From NCBI RefSeq assembly GCF_019039255.1, contig NZ_CP077062.1, positions 1,612,001 through 1,676,000 on the forward strand: a stretch of 64,000 bases of DNA. The letters are read 5' to 3'. Below the pieces are notes generated by a model. That model did no database searches and was not told where the DNA came from. It worked only from the letters and a program-made list of their open reading frames with translations. The stretch comes from Nocardioides panacis. GTDB lineage: Bacteria; Actinomycetota; Actinomycetes; Propionibacteriales; Nocardioidaceae. The translations under genes and the position numbers were made by a program. This document shows positions 47,836 to 56,598 of this stretch, in pieces; within the stretch, counting starts at the first letter, position 1; each line of letters opens with the position of its first letter.

Positions 47836-48535
47836 CTAACCATCCTCGGCCCGCGATGTGAGCATCGTGCGCCAGCTGGGCCGAGCGCGCCGAGCGACGC
47901 GCAATAGACGCGCCGAAGCGGGAAGCGCCAAGAAGGCCGGGACGCGGTCGGCGAACAGGGTCGCCAACTGGTCGACTGCGTCCCGGGCGATGCTGCGGTC
48001 GCGAGCGAGGGCCTCGAGGAGCTCTTCAACGGTCGTGTCGACGTCATCGAACACGTCGTCGATCACCGACGCCAGCGCCCGGATGACCTGGTCCCTGTTC
48101 AAGCCGATGACGGGCTCCGCCGCTGGTCGCACGTCGGCCCCGGCGGGGGCGCCAGCGCCGGAGCCGGGGGGCCCCCACTGAGGACGGGTGGGCCTGCTGC
48201 TCCATCCAGTCGATGATGCGCGTCGCCAGCACCTCCAGCGGGTAGGCGTCGCGCACCCGCAGGGGTGGGGTGTTCGGCGTCACCGGTGTCAACCACAACA
48301 GGGCGGGGTCGTCGCGGTCCCAGTGAGCGACCGCGATCCATGTAAGGCCGCCCCAAGCGGCGACCACCTGGTTGCCGGAGACGATCCGGCCACCCGGCAG
48401 CACGTTTTCGGCCAGTGTCCAGACTCCGTGCTCACCGCGTTGGTGAGGATCGGCCAGGACATCCGGCAGCGCGGCAAGTAGCTGGGCCGACCGGGTGAGT
48501 GGGCGCAGTCGTCTCGCCGGCTCCTCCTCAGTCAC
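47836..48535 (-). CDS. Hypothetical protein downstream of second recombinase (frameshifted)
   Basis: About 232 residues if joined. The N-terminal half reads EHGVWTLAENVLPGGRIVSG and LTWIAVAHWDRDDPALLWL; the C-terminal half is helical (LNRDQVIRALASVIDDVFDD). They are in different frames, meeting at six G plus five C (48166-48176); removing one base links SSVGAPGSGAGAPAGADVRP. GTG 48535 overlaps the recombinase stop by 8 bp, so translation is coupled. No known domain. Confidence 0.6.
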
Positions 48536-49472
48536 GGGGGCCGAAGAGTCGTTCGTACGCGGCGACAAGGTCATCAAAGGTGACCTTGGTGTAGCGACCG
48601 ATGACCCCGAGCTCGTCGGGGGAGTGGCCGGCGTAGGTGGCCGCCACCCGGATGTCCGCAACCGCCGCGATGTCGGCGAGAGTGGTGTGGCGGATCCAGT
48701 GAGCCCCAACGTCCAGGGGTTCGGTCCACCTGCAGTTTCGGTCGACGCGGTCGAAGATGACATTGAACCGACGGCGGGTCAGCGGGGTGCCCCTCTGGTA
48801 CCGGAAGACCGCATCCCCGGGCCGGTTGGCTCCCCGGGAGACAGCAAAGGCCTGTAGTCGGGTAAGGAGCTTCCTGCTCAAAGGGAGCTCGCGGGTGTCG
48901 CCGCCCTTCTCAGTCAATGTGACAAGGCAGTTGGTGAGGTCGAGGTGGTCGATGCACAGATTGAGGCATCCCTCTCGGCGAGCGGCCGTCTCGCGCAAGA
49001 ACTGCAGGAGCAGGGCGTCCAACTCCGGGTCAGCCGAGCCGTCCAGAGCGCCGCGCCAGATGTCGACAAGTTCGTGTTCGCGCAACGGACGTTCCGGCGC
49101 GGTCGCGCGGCGAGGTGCCGTCAGGTCGAGCGCAGGATTGATGGTGAGGTGGCCGGCGGCGACCGCGTACCGGAAGTAGAACCGCAGAGCTCTGACGCAG
49201 TTCTCGGCCGCCCCGCGTCCATACGAGTCAGGGTCGTAGGACCGCAGCAACCGACCTCTCTGACGGGCCATCTCCACCTTGCGAAGGCCCACCTCGTAGC
49301 GAGTCTGGTCCCGGAGCCGCTCCAGGTCCGGGAGTCGAACCTCCTCGAGCAGCCGGTGACCATGTTCTTTGGCAAGCAAGAGAATGCCGGGGCGATATGT
49401 CGGCAAGGACTTGGGGGACACCCGCGCCAGCACGGTGTCCGTCAGGTCAGACACGAGGCGGCCTTCCGTCAT
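48528..49472 (-). CDS. Tyrosine recombinase / phage-type integrase
   Basis: 314 residues from ATG 49472 (MTEGRLVSDL). All catalytic residues are visible: first Arg in TAARREGCLNL, HxxR in AHWIRHTTLAD, the second His in YAGHSPDELG and the Tyr in VIGRYTKVTF. The N-terminal core-binding part includes LRALRFYFRYAVAAGHLTIN. It is a distant paralogue of the recombinase at 44679-45825. Both face the same way and flank the same set of small genes. Confidence 0.88.
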   Translation of the reverse strand: MTEGRLVSDLTDTVLARVSPKSLPTYRPGILLLAKEHGHRLLEEVRLPDLERLRDQTRYEVGLRKVEMARQRGRLLRSYDPDSYGRGAAENCVRALRFYFRYAVAAGHLTINPALDLTAPRRATAPERPLREHELVDIWRGALDGSADPELDALLLQFLRETAARREGCLNLCIDHLDLTNCLVTLTEKGGDTRELPLSRKLLTRLQAFAVSRGANRPGDAVFRYQRGTPLTRRRFNVIFDRVDRNCRWTEPLDVGAHWIRHTTLADIAAVADIRVAATYAGHSPDELGVIGRYTKVTFDDLVAAYERLFGPRD

Positions 49473-49593
49473 ATCCGATTGTCTACTACGCTGTGAGCGT
49501 AGTAGCAAGCGCTCCGAGGTGGTGTCGCCGCCCCGCGAAGCCATCCCTGGTCTCAATCAGAGGTCGAGCACGCAGTGGAAGGGAGACCATGCG

Positions 49594-50223
49594 ATGAGCG
49601 ATGTCCCTCGTCCCGCCAGCGACTGCGTGCGGATGGCCGGGCCCGGGTTGGTCGTCATGGTCATGGACGCAGACGGCGTGGTGTCGCCGATCCACGGGAG
49701 CACGGCCTGGGGCGACGACGTCCAGGCGGGCCAGCTCTTCGGGCCGCTCTGGGTCTCACCCACCGTCTGCTGTCGCCTCGACCGGATCGCCAGCCTGCCG
49801 CACGTCATCCCCGTGTGGCTCACGTCCTGGCCCCCGGAACTCCGTCAGGTCATGTCCCCCTTTCCTGGTCACGATTGGCCAGACGCGGGACTCCGCGCCG
49901 ACCACACTAACGACGAGGGCGGTTGGTGGAAGTGGAACGTCTTGTGGCGCTGGCTCACCGATCACGACCGGATCGACAGGTTGGCGTGGTGCGACGACCA
50001 CCTCACGCCGACACACCTGGCGCAGGTGGGGCGTCGCAGCGACCCTGCCCGACCGCCAGAAGGTTACCCACCCGACCTCAACGAAGGTCCTGGACCCGCG
50101 GCGATCTGCAGGGACCTCAAGCTGCGGGGGATCACCCCGCTCCTCATTGCGCCGGAGACCACCACCGGTCTGACCCCGGCTCATGTCGAGGCCCTTGAGC
50201 GCTTCGTACGCGGCGACCCCTAA
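49594..50223 (+). CDS. HAD-like domain protein
   Basis: 209 residues from ATG 49594 with GGGAGA upstream. HAD features: motif I VVMVMDADGVVSP (DxDG), motif II IPVWLTSWPPEL, and late LAWCDDHLTP supplying acidic residues. It resembles the HAD-like proteins found alone or in RNA-repair fusions; phosphatase activity is possible. Divergent from the recombinase gene. Confidence 0.75.
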   Translation: MSDVPRPASDCVRMAGPGLVVMVMDADGVVSPIHGSTAWGDDVQAGQLFGPLWVSPTVCCRLDRIASLPHVIPVWLTSWPPELRQVMSPFPGHDWPDAGLRADHTNDEGGWWKWNVLWRWLTDHDRIDRLAWCDDHLTPTHLAQVGRRSDPARPPEGYPPDLNEGPGPAAICRDLKLRGITPLLIAPETTTGLTPAHVEALERFVRGDP

Positions 50224-50659
50224 CTGCAACGGTGGACGCGTCCGTCGGGCGACAGGGTGTGCCTGAAGGCTCGTCCACCAGGTCGAAGGAGCGCCGTCGC
50301 AAGACCGGACACAACACACGCACCCCCTTCGGCAACGTGCTGAGGGATGGCAGCAGGCCGCCGAACACCGCACCGCCAGGTTCCGACCCTCTGGAGCGCG
50401 CCAGACTCTTGTTGGCGCAACGTTGTGAACCAGTTGACCTGACTGGCGGTCCGCGTTGAGGAGCTCACGGGAACACCTGCGACAAGGTCCACGAAGATCG
50501 GTCTGGACCGGCTGGCGGGACGCAATGCTCAACCCAGCGGCAGCCGCGAGAGGCCCAACGACAGATGACCGCCACACCATGCGAGACCCACTCGGGTGTC
50601 TCCGGCGAGTCTCCGACAGAGGCGGACGCATACCGGGAAGCGCTGAGGAGAGTGCACAC
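50224..50659. other. 436-bp stretch without a convincing gene
   Basis: Codon bias is weak on both strands. A 75-codon plus-strand frame (50232-50459) contains SDPLERARLLLAQRCEPVDL and could be a small gene, but it lacks a ribosome site. The end of the stretch has AGGAG serving the next gene. Confidence 0.4.
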
Positions 50660-51076
50660 GTGAGCGTGGAACTGCCGGGTCGCGGCCGGCCGGCCGATGC
50701 TGGTACCGACAGACTGACCGACGGAATGTTCTTCGACCGGTCAGGCGCTCCGCTGACCCTGCGGGAACTCATTCGGCTGTTCTCCGACCCGGAGTACCGC
50801 TTCTTGGCACGCGACGTGGTGCCAACTCCCGGCGGTCGTGAGATCGAGGTGGTCACGGCGTGGCTCGGCATCGACCAACGCGCCGGCATCGGCGACACCG
50901 ATGCAGAGGGCGAGGGTGAGGGTGAGGACCAACCTGTCATCTTCGGGACCGTCGCGCGCGACCCGACCTGGACCGGCGGCCTCATCGAGGGCCTGGAATG
51001 GTGGGCGCGCACCGAATCGGAGGCACTGATCAACCACCGGCGCCTGCTCGCGAGGCTTAGTCAGCAGGGCGGCTGA
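50660..51076 (+). CDS. Hypothetical protein
   Basis: 138 residues from GTG 50660 with AGGAG 9 bp upstream. Readable pieces are FDRSGAPLTLRELIRLFSDP and GGLIEGLEWWARTESEALIN, with a short Glu/Gly repeat coded by GAGGGTGAGGGTGAG in between. No known domain. The frame is open upstream to 50456 but that part is poorly coding. Confidence 0.6.
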   Translation: MSVELPGRGRPADAGTDRLTDGMFFDRSGAPLTLRELIRLFSDPEYRFLARDVVPTPGGREIEVVTAWLGIDQRAGIGDTDAEGEGEGEDQPVIFGTVARDPTWTGGLIEGLEWWARTESEALINHRRLLARLSQQGG

Positions 51077-51229
51077 GGGTCGCTCTCGGTAACCGCCTCC
51101 CGCCTGCGCGGCCGACACCGGAAGATCATCCGCCGCGAGGCACGGTCTCTGGATGACTACGCGTCACTAAGATCGGGGGAGTCCGCCCTAGCGGCGGAAC
51201 CTGACCAGACACGACGACTGAGGGATCCG

Positions 51230-51403
51230 ATGGCGCTCGAGCGCAAGATGCTGCGTGACCAGATCAAGGAACTGGTCCTGGAGCGGATCCTCAACGGCAC
51301 CTACGAGCCGGGCGAGCGTGTCCACAGCCGATGCCCGGCGCCCGTCACAGAAGTCCACGAAACCGTGCTGAACCACGCTCTACATGTGCCCACAAGTGTG
51401 TAG
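51230..51403 (+). pseudogene. GntR-family regulator, N-terminal fragment
   Basis: The first 34 codons match the start of a GntR winged-helix domain (MLRDQIKELVLERILNGTYE, then PGERV). The expected recognition helix is missing; after about 51330 the sequence is unrelated and stops at 51403. A clear ATG at 51230 remains. The gene was cut by a deletion or insertion. Just after, an inverted repeat CTCTACA/TGTAGAG spans 51387-51407. Confidence 0.65.
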
Positions 51404-51586
51404 AGCCGCTCAGACAGGGTCGTGGAGGCGCCCAAATGCTTTACTTTGTCTGGATGCTGCGCCTGTAGAACTCCACGCCGCCCAACCGCTCGACCGAGCA
51501 ACGTTGCCGGCTGCCGCAGCACCGTTCAGGCGACGTTGACGTGCTGCGCTGCCGCCACGGCGCGCAGCAGCGCGTCGTCGGGCGGC

Positions 51587-53220
51587 TCACGTAGCGCTGC
51601 GTCGTCTCGGGCCGGCTGCGTGGTGACTGGGTTGGCGGCGCACGCGGACGACTGCGTGCACGACGTCGCGACGGGTGCCGTCCCCGTGCCAGTTCCCCGG
51701 AGACGGACACGACCTTGCGTGAGCCGGCGGTGGCGCGCTTCGACGCGGTCACCTGGACTCGCAGGACGTGTGAGGCGTGCGGAGCGGTCGGCAGCCGGAA
51801 CCCGGCGGTCGACCGGATCTGGCGCGTCACGTCCACCTGGCCCGAGAAGTACCGGACCGTCGTGCGGGACGGTGCCGCAGCGGCGCGGAACGTGAGGGTG
51901 CTAAGCGTGTTCCCGTCGTTGGCGACCTTCACCCACACCGACCGGGTGTGTCTCCGGCGGGCGTCGACGGTGACGGTCTGCTTCTTCCCCGTCAGGTTGT
52001 AGACGTTGTTCCCGACGAACCCCTGCGAGGCCGACCGGCGTGACACGAGTGCGCCGGGCCGTTGGTCGCTGGTCGCGATCACCACCGCGGCCGTGTTCGG
52101 GGTCCCGACCGCCAACGGTGTCCCGGCATCGGCACCAGAGCCAGCACCAGACGCAAGCTGTGCGGAGTCCAGCACGACCATGAACGTCTCGGCGCCCTCA
52201 CCAGACCCGTCGTTGATGATCGGGACGCTGAACTGTGCGCTGGTCTGTCCGGTCGCGAACCGGACCGTGCCGGAGGTCGACCGGTAGTCCCGTCCAGCGG
52301 CCGCGGCTTCCGCGTGGTACCGGACTGGTGGCGTGCCGGCGAGCTGCCGGGTCGTGTAGTGGGCGGTGACGGGTCGAGTTGCGTCACCGGCCCGGACCAC
52401 GGTGATCGTCGCCCGCCGGGCACTCTCCTGGACCCGGGGCGTGGTAGCCGTGAACCGGACCGACGGCGCCGTCGTCCGCGACACCGTCCAGACGCCACTG
52501 TCACCGACGGCGCCGTTCCCGTCGGCTGCGCGCACGAATGCTCCTCCGGGGAGGTCGACCAGTTCGGGGGCGGCCGCCGTCGGGTCGTAGACCACCGGAC
52601 GGCCCGCGCCGTCACCGGCCCGGGAGGACATCCCGTACACGAAGTCACCGCCGGCGACTTGAAGGGCTGCGCCGCCTTCCGGGCCGCTGATGGTGCCCAG
52701 GTCCAGCATCCGTGCGGACTGGTCCGCCAGGTCCAGGGAGAACGCGTGGCCGGACCCGCCGTACAGGGTGTCGCCGACGAGCGCTCCCGGAGTCGAGTCG
52801 TGAGCACCCGGTAGGACACCGAGGTCACGCATCACCGGATTCGCCGCAGCCAGGTCGTAGACGAACGCGTGCCGGTTCCCGGCCGCGGTCTGCGACCACC
52901 CAACAACCCGTGACCCGGAGACGTCCGTCGCTGTTCCGATCTTGCCGCCGAGGGTGCCCAGGTCACGCATCACCGGGTTCGCCGCAGCCAGGTCGTAGAC
53001 GAACGGGTGCTGGTCGCCGGTCGCAGTGGTGGAGTATCCGAAGACCAGGTTTCCCACGATCCGGATGTCGCCGGCGTAGGTTCCACCGAGGCTGCCCAGA
53101 TCACGCATGGCGGGGGACGCGGCGGCCAGGTCGTAGGCGAACGGACGCTGGCCGCTGACGGTGGAGCCGTAGCCGACCACGATGTTCCCGTCGATCCCGG
53201 CTGAGTCGTTGGTCAAGGTT
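51587..53220 (-). pseudogene. HAF-repeat / Calx-beta secreted protein, 5' end missing
   Basis: About 540 residues of an extracellular protein. Near the start are at least three HAF repeats of the form HPFVYDLAAANPVMRDLGTL. After them comes a Calx-beta domain (VRFTATTPRVQESARRATIT, YRSTSGTVRFATGQTSAQFS) and a C-terminal beta domain. No signal peptide or start codon exists: at about 53217 the reading frame runs straight into the opposite-strand nuclease sequence. Near the 3' end a frame change in CCCC at 51687-51690 would restore ELARDGTRRDVVHAVVRVR and a stop close to 51587; the literal frame runs on to 51441. Lost N-terminus marks a real rearrangement. Confidence 0.7.
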
Positions 53221-53811
53221 CGCGGCTGCGACATCCAGCGCGGCAAGTGGCGCTCCTACTACGACGGTGCGGTGACCAGGGACTCTACGAGCTTCGACAT
53301 CGACCATCTGGTGCCGTTGGCCGAAGCCTGGGACTCCGGTGCCCGGCGGTGGAACGCGGAGACCCGGAAACGGTACGCAAACGACCTCGGCGACCGACGC
53401 TCGCTGGTGGCGGTGAGTGCCTCCTCGAACCGGTCGAAGTCTGACCAGGACCCGGCCGAATGGATGCCCGACCTCGGCCAGTGCCAGTACGTGCGGCAGT
53501 GGGTAGCGGTCAAGATCCGCTGGACCCTGAAGGTGGACGCTGCCGAGAAACGAGCACTCCTGGCCCAGGCCAAGCACTGCGCGAACACCACGGTCACCGT
53601 CCGGCGTGCCGCGACCGGCCGCTCCTCCAGTGGTCCCGCAAGCGGCACCGCGCGCAGCCCCCAAGCGCCCGCGCCGTCACGCGGGTCCGATCCCCAGTTC
53701 AGCTACTGCTACCAGGCGATCGCAGCCGGCTACGGTCCCTACGTCCGAGGACGCGACCCCGAGTACGCCTGGTACACCGACAGCGACGGGGACGGCCGCG
53801 TCTGCGAGTAG
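53217..53811 (+). pseudogene. HNH nuclease with Excalibur domain, 5' end missing
   Basis: About 197 residues of a secreted nuclease. It begins mid-domain at RGCDIQRGKWRSYYDGAV, has the HNH core FDIDHLVPLAEAWDSGARRW and NRSKSDQDPAEWMP, then a linker and an Excalibur calcium-binding end (YAWYTDSDGDGRVCE). The signal peptide and first part of the domain are absent; upstream bases belong to the opposite-strand HAF gene. The C-terminal two thirds are intact with good codon use. Related nucleases are exported. Confidence 0.7.
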
Positions 53812-54001
53812 AGCCGACGACGCGGACCGTCCGGTGCAGGCGAAAGTTGTGAGCGACACCACGGGCACCACCCCCGGCCGTGGTGCCTGTTCCCCGGCGA
53901 AAGCCGATCCTTCGGGTGCGCACCCGCCGGTCACCTTGTGGCTCGCCGGCCCGCGCTCACCCAGCCACCGGCCGCCCCACCACAGAACCAGGAACTCCCG
54001 C

Positions 54002-54679
54002 ATGCGCAAGACCTTGCTCGCCGTCGCCCTCGCCGTGATCGCGTCGGTCCTCGTCGTCACCCCGGCCGCTGAGGCCGTCCAGCCCGTCCGCGTGATCCGC
54101 TGGGTCGACGGGGACACCGTCGACACGACCCGCGGCACCGTGCGTCTGATCGGCGTTGACACCCCGGAGCGAGGCAAGTGCGGATCCGCGGCAGCCACCC
54201 GCCTGGCCCGCGCGAGCGCACCGGCCGGCACCGTCATCGAGCTCGGCAACCCCACGAGTGTCCGCCACAAGGACCACTACGGTCGGCTGCTGCGCTACGT
54301 GAACCGGGGTGCCCGCGACCTCTCTGCGACCCAGATCTACCACGGAGCCTGGGCGCGGTACGACTCGCTCGACGGCTACCAGCACCACCCCCGCCAGGCC
54401 AAGTACCGCCGCCTGGACGCCGCCCACCGCAACTACTGCGGCCACCAGAACCCCGGTAAGACGTCGACGGCGTCCAAGCCGGCGTCGGGTGGCGCGGTGA
54501 GCGCACCGGTGACGCCGCGCGGCCACAACTGCCCGTCCTTCGCTCCCATCAAGGGCAACGCGCCCTCGATGATCTACCACCGCCCCGGGCAGGCGTACTA
54601 CAACATCACCACGCCCGAAGACTGCTTCCGCAACGCGGCCTCGGCCGAGGCGGCCGGCTACCGCGCAGCAAAGAACTGA
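54002..54679 (+). CDS. Secreted thermonuclease-like protein with sunset domain
   Basis: 225 residues. A signal peptide (KTLLAVALAVIASVLVVTPA) ends at AEA near 26. Residues 30-150 are a staphylococcal-nuclease-like fold: VIRWVDGDTVDT, VRLIGVDTPERG with Asp and Glu ligands, and a YGRLLRYV strand. The usual second catalytic Arg is present in these motifs. The C-terminal 50 residues (NAPSMIYHRPGQAYYNITTP, then EDCFRNAASAEAAGYR) are a sunset domain. It is an extracellular nuclease, intact, 190 bp after the truncated HNH-Excalibur gene. Confidence 0.88.
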   Translation: MRKTLLAVALAVIASVLVVTPAAEAVQPVRVIRWVDGDTVDTTRGTVRLIGVDTPERGKCGSAAATRLARASAPAGTVIELGNPTSVRHKDHYGRLLRYVNRGARDLSATQIYHGAWARYDSLDGYQHHPRQAKYRRLDAAHRNYCGHQNPGKTSTASKPASGGAVSAPVTPRGHNCPSFAPIKGNAPSMIYHRPGQAYYNITTPEDCFRNAASAEAAGYRAAKN

Positions 54680-54913
54680 GGCCACGTTTGGATGGTCGGT
54701 AGGCCACTGCGTCCGGTAACGTCGATGGCCTCACGAGCTCGAGGTCGTCAGGTCGGTGCAAGGAACCACATAGGCCGCGTGTGCCAGCAGAACCAGCCCG
54801 ACCCACTGCGGCGGGGGTAGGTCCCTGGCAGACTCCAGAGCGCCAGGGACCGAACCGGCCACCTGGTGCATCAACGGCGCTCGCCGACTAGCTTTCACCA
54901 CCAGGGGGACCCG

Positions 54914-55309
54914 TTGAACCGCGCCACCACCATCGCCGCCGCGACCGCGACCGCTACCGCAGCGGCGCTCGCGCTGAGCGCCGCGCCGGCACAGGCCGCG
55001 ACGTACTACGGCCGGACCGCGCGCAGCGTCGCCAGCCAGATCCACTGCGTCAACTTCGTCGGACACGGCGGCGGAGGCATCACCTACAAGGCGGGTGTCT
55101 GCTACCTGAACGGCAAGCGGGTCAACGTCATTACCTTCACCAACCGCACCCAGCAGCGGTCCTGGAACGCGGTTGCCAAGGCGGCATTCGGCACCGGGTT
55201 CTACTGGGGCAACGGGACTGGCGCACTCGTCGTGGCCAAGAACGGGAACCGCCCCGCTGCCGCTCTCGGCGCTCGCCGACTCCCGGGAACCGTCCAGCGC
55301 GGTCGCTGA
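54914..55309 (+). CDS. Small secreted protein
   Basis: 131 residues starting from TTG 54914, chosen because AGGGGGA lies 5 bp upstream and a signal peptide (TATAAALALSAAPAQA) follows at once. The mature part has two Cys in IHCVNFVGHGGGG and KAGVCYLNGKRVNVITFTN. No known domain. The last 20 residues are Arg/Pro-rich and may reflect a disturbed 3' end, because foreign gene fragments follow directly. Confidence 0.6.
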   Translation: MNRATTIAAATATATAAALALSAAPAQAATYYGRTARSVASQIHCVNFVGHGGGGITYKAGVCYLNGKRVNVITFTNRTQQRSWNAVAKAAFGTGFYWGNGTGALVVAKNGNRPAAALGARRLPGTVQRGR

Positions 55310-55325
55310 TCCGATACTCAGACCA

Positions 55326-55440
55326 CTCGGCCGCCGCGTCGTCGCGGTGGCTGGCGGCGCCGGGCACACGCTGGCCCTTACCTCCGACGGCGAGGTGACC
55401 GCGTGGGGCTTCAACGACTCCGGACAGGCCACGGTGCCCT
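55326..55440 (+). pseudogene. RCC1-repeat fragment
   Basis: A 38-codon island reads VVAVAGGAGHTLALTSDGEV then TAWGFNDSGQATVP, one complete RCC1-type repeat. Nothing before or after continues the protein. It abuts an opposite-strand gene fragment at about 55445, marking a recombination junction. Confidence 0.65.
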
Positions 55441-55444
55441 GCGT

Positions 55445-56020
55445 CTCCCGCACGCTTCGGACACAGCGTGCAGGTCGGGCAGGTTGGTGGTCTCCCACAG
55501 CAGGGTCTCGACGTCGGCTTGGGTTTGTTCGGGGGCGAACACGACGCCTGGGGTTCGCACGGTGCGCAGTTCCATGGGCCCGTCGAGGGTGAGGCCGACC
55601 GCGTACAGCACTGGTCCGGATCCATCGAGGCCGGCCACGAGAGCCACGGAGTGCACGGGTTGTCCGAACGGGCGAACCGTCACCGTGCTCGCTCTGGTGT
55701 GCGCGCGGAACGTGGGTGCGGCGCTGGCGAAGAGATGGGTGGGTGCTGTCGCGGCGGCCGAGGGGTCCGGGGCGGACGCGACCGCGCTGAGGAGCGCTGC
55801 GTGCAGGTTGACCTCTGTGCCGTCCGACCTGGAGGCAGACGCTCTGCCGGCAGCCGACGGCGACGTCGTGAGCGTTGACGAACAGCCTGCTGCGGTCCGT
55901 TGCTGGCGCTGGAACGCCCGGCAAGGGTTCGCGACCCTCGAACACGGCGGACCGGCCGGCCGCCAACACGAGCCCTGTGGGGTGCCAGGCAGCGATGAGG
56001 ACTGACACGGGCGGCAACAC
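55445..56020 (-). pseudogene. Hypothetical gene fragment, 3' end missing
   Basis: Starts at GTG 56020 (LPPVSVLIAAWHPTGLVLAA) with good codon bias. A frame change at CAGG near 55832 links CRQSVCLQ to SDGTEVNLHAALLSAVASAP. It then continues to TVTVRPFGQPVHSVALVAGL and ETLLWETTNLPDLHAVSEA, after which it meets the RCC1 fragment. No family recognised. The region just beyond its start (56080-56192, plus strand) carries another orphan gene end, RRQLYEFFVEVSTSVSGLAD. Confidence 0.5.
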
Positions 56021-56240
56021 TACGAGACCCGCAGCGTCGTCGGGAAGAACATGCGTTCAGGGCCGGACCGGTGCCACAGTGCACCGGCGTCAGCTGTACG
56101 AGTTCTTCGTCGAGGTGTCGACGAGCGTCTCCGGCCTGGCCGACGCGGACCTGCGGGGCGGGCGTGTCTACGATCCGCGCCCGTTTGCGTGAGGGTGGCG
56201 GGAGTGGCCGGCTCGACCCCAGCCCCGTGCGTAACGGGCT

Positions 56241-56310
56241 GATATGCTCACAGTAGCCCGATGGGAGGATATGCTCCCGTTACATTGATGGGAGGATATG
56301 CTCCCGTAAG
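56241..56310. promoter_or_regulatory. Three-box operator upstream of hipBA
   Basis: GATATGCTC occurs at 56241, 56268 and 56295, exactly 27 bp apart. The last two lie in perfect GGGAG-GATATG-CTCCC palindromes within a 23-bp near-identical repeat (56260 and 56288). The third touches the TAAGGAGG ribosome site of hipB. HipB antitoxins repress their own operon through tandem operators of this kind. Confidence 0.8.
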
Positions 56311-56319
56311 GAGGTGGTG

Positions 56320-56598
56320 GTGGTGGCACGTTCGTCGGTGCGGTCGCCTGCCGCTCTCGGGCAGGAACTCGCGCGTCTGCGGTACGACCACGGTCTCACC
56401 CAGGACGCCCTGGCGGATGCGTTGGGTGTCACCCGTCGTTACGTCTACGAGCTTGAGAGTGGCAAGCCGAACCTGTGGGCGGTCCGGCTGTTCGAGGTTC
56501 TGCGCGAGCTCGGTGCCCACCTGGAGGTCGTCTCGGCTGTCGCTGGCGACCCGAGTTCCGGTGGGCCGGAATCGACTGGTGAGCAGGTCGGGGAGTGA
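56320..56598 (+). CDS. hipB: HipB-type XRE antitoxin
   Basis: About 92 residues with an XRE helix-turn-helix: ALGQELARLRYDHGLTQDAL, LADALGVTRRYVYELESGKP, then LWAVRLFEVLRELGAHLEVV. Four GTG codons in a row follow the AAGGAGG; the third or fourth has proper spacing, so the exact start is uncertain by a few residues. It overlaps hipA by 4 bp (GTGA). It should neutralise HipA and repress at the three boxes just upstream. Confidence 0.85.
   Translation: MVARSSVRSPAALGQELARLRYDHGLTQDALADALGVTRRYVYELESGKPNLWAVRLFEVLRELGAHLEVVSAVAGDPSSGGPESTGEQVGE

Noticed and set aside
54731-56020. A 429-residue minus-strand protein across 54731-56020
   Set aside because: Only the first 60 or so residues have coding character; the rest is antisense to the small secreted protein and other fragments, and a one-base change moves the real frame away.
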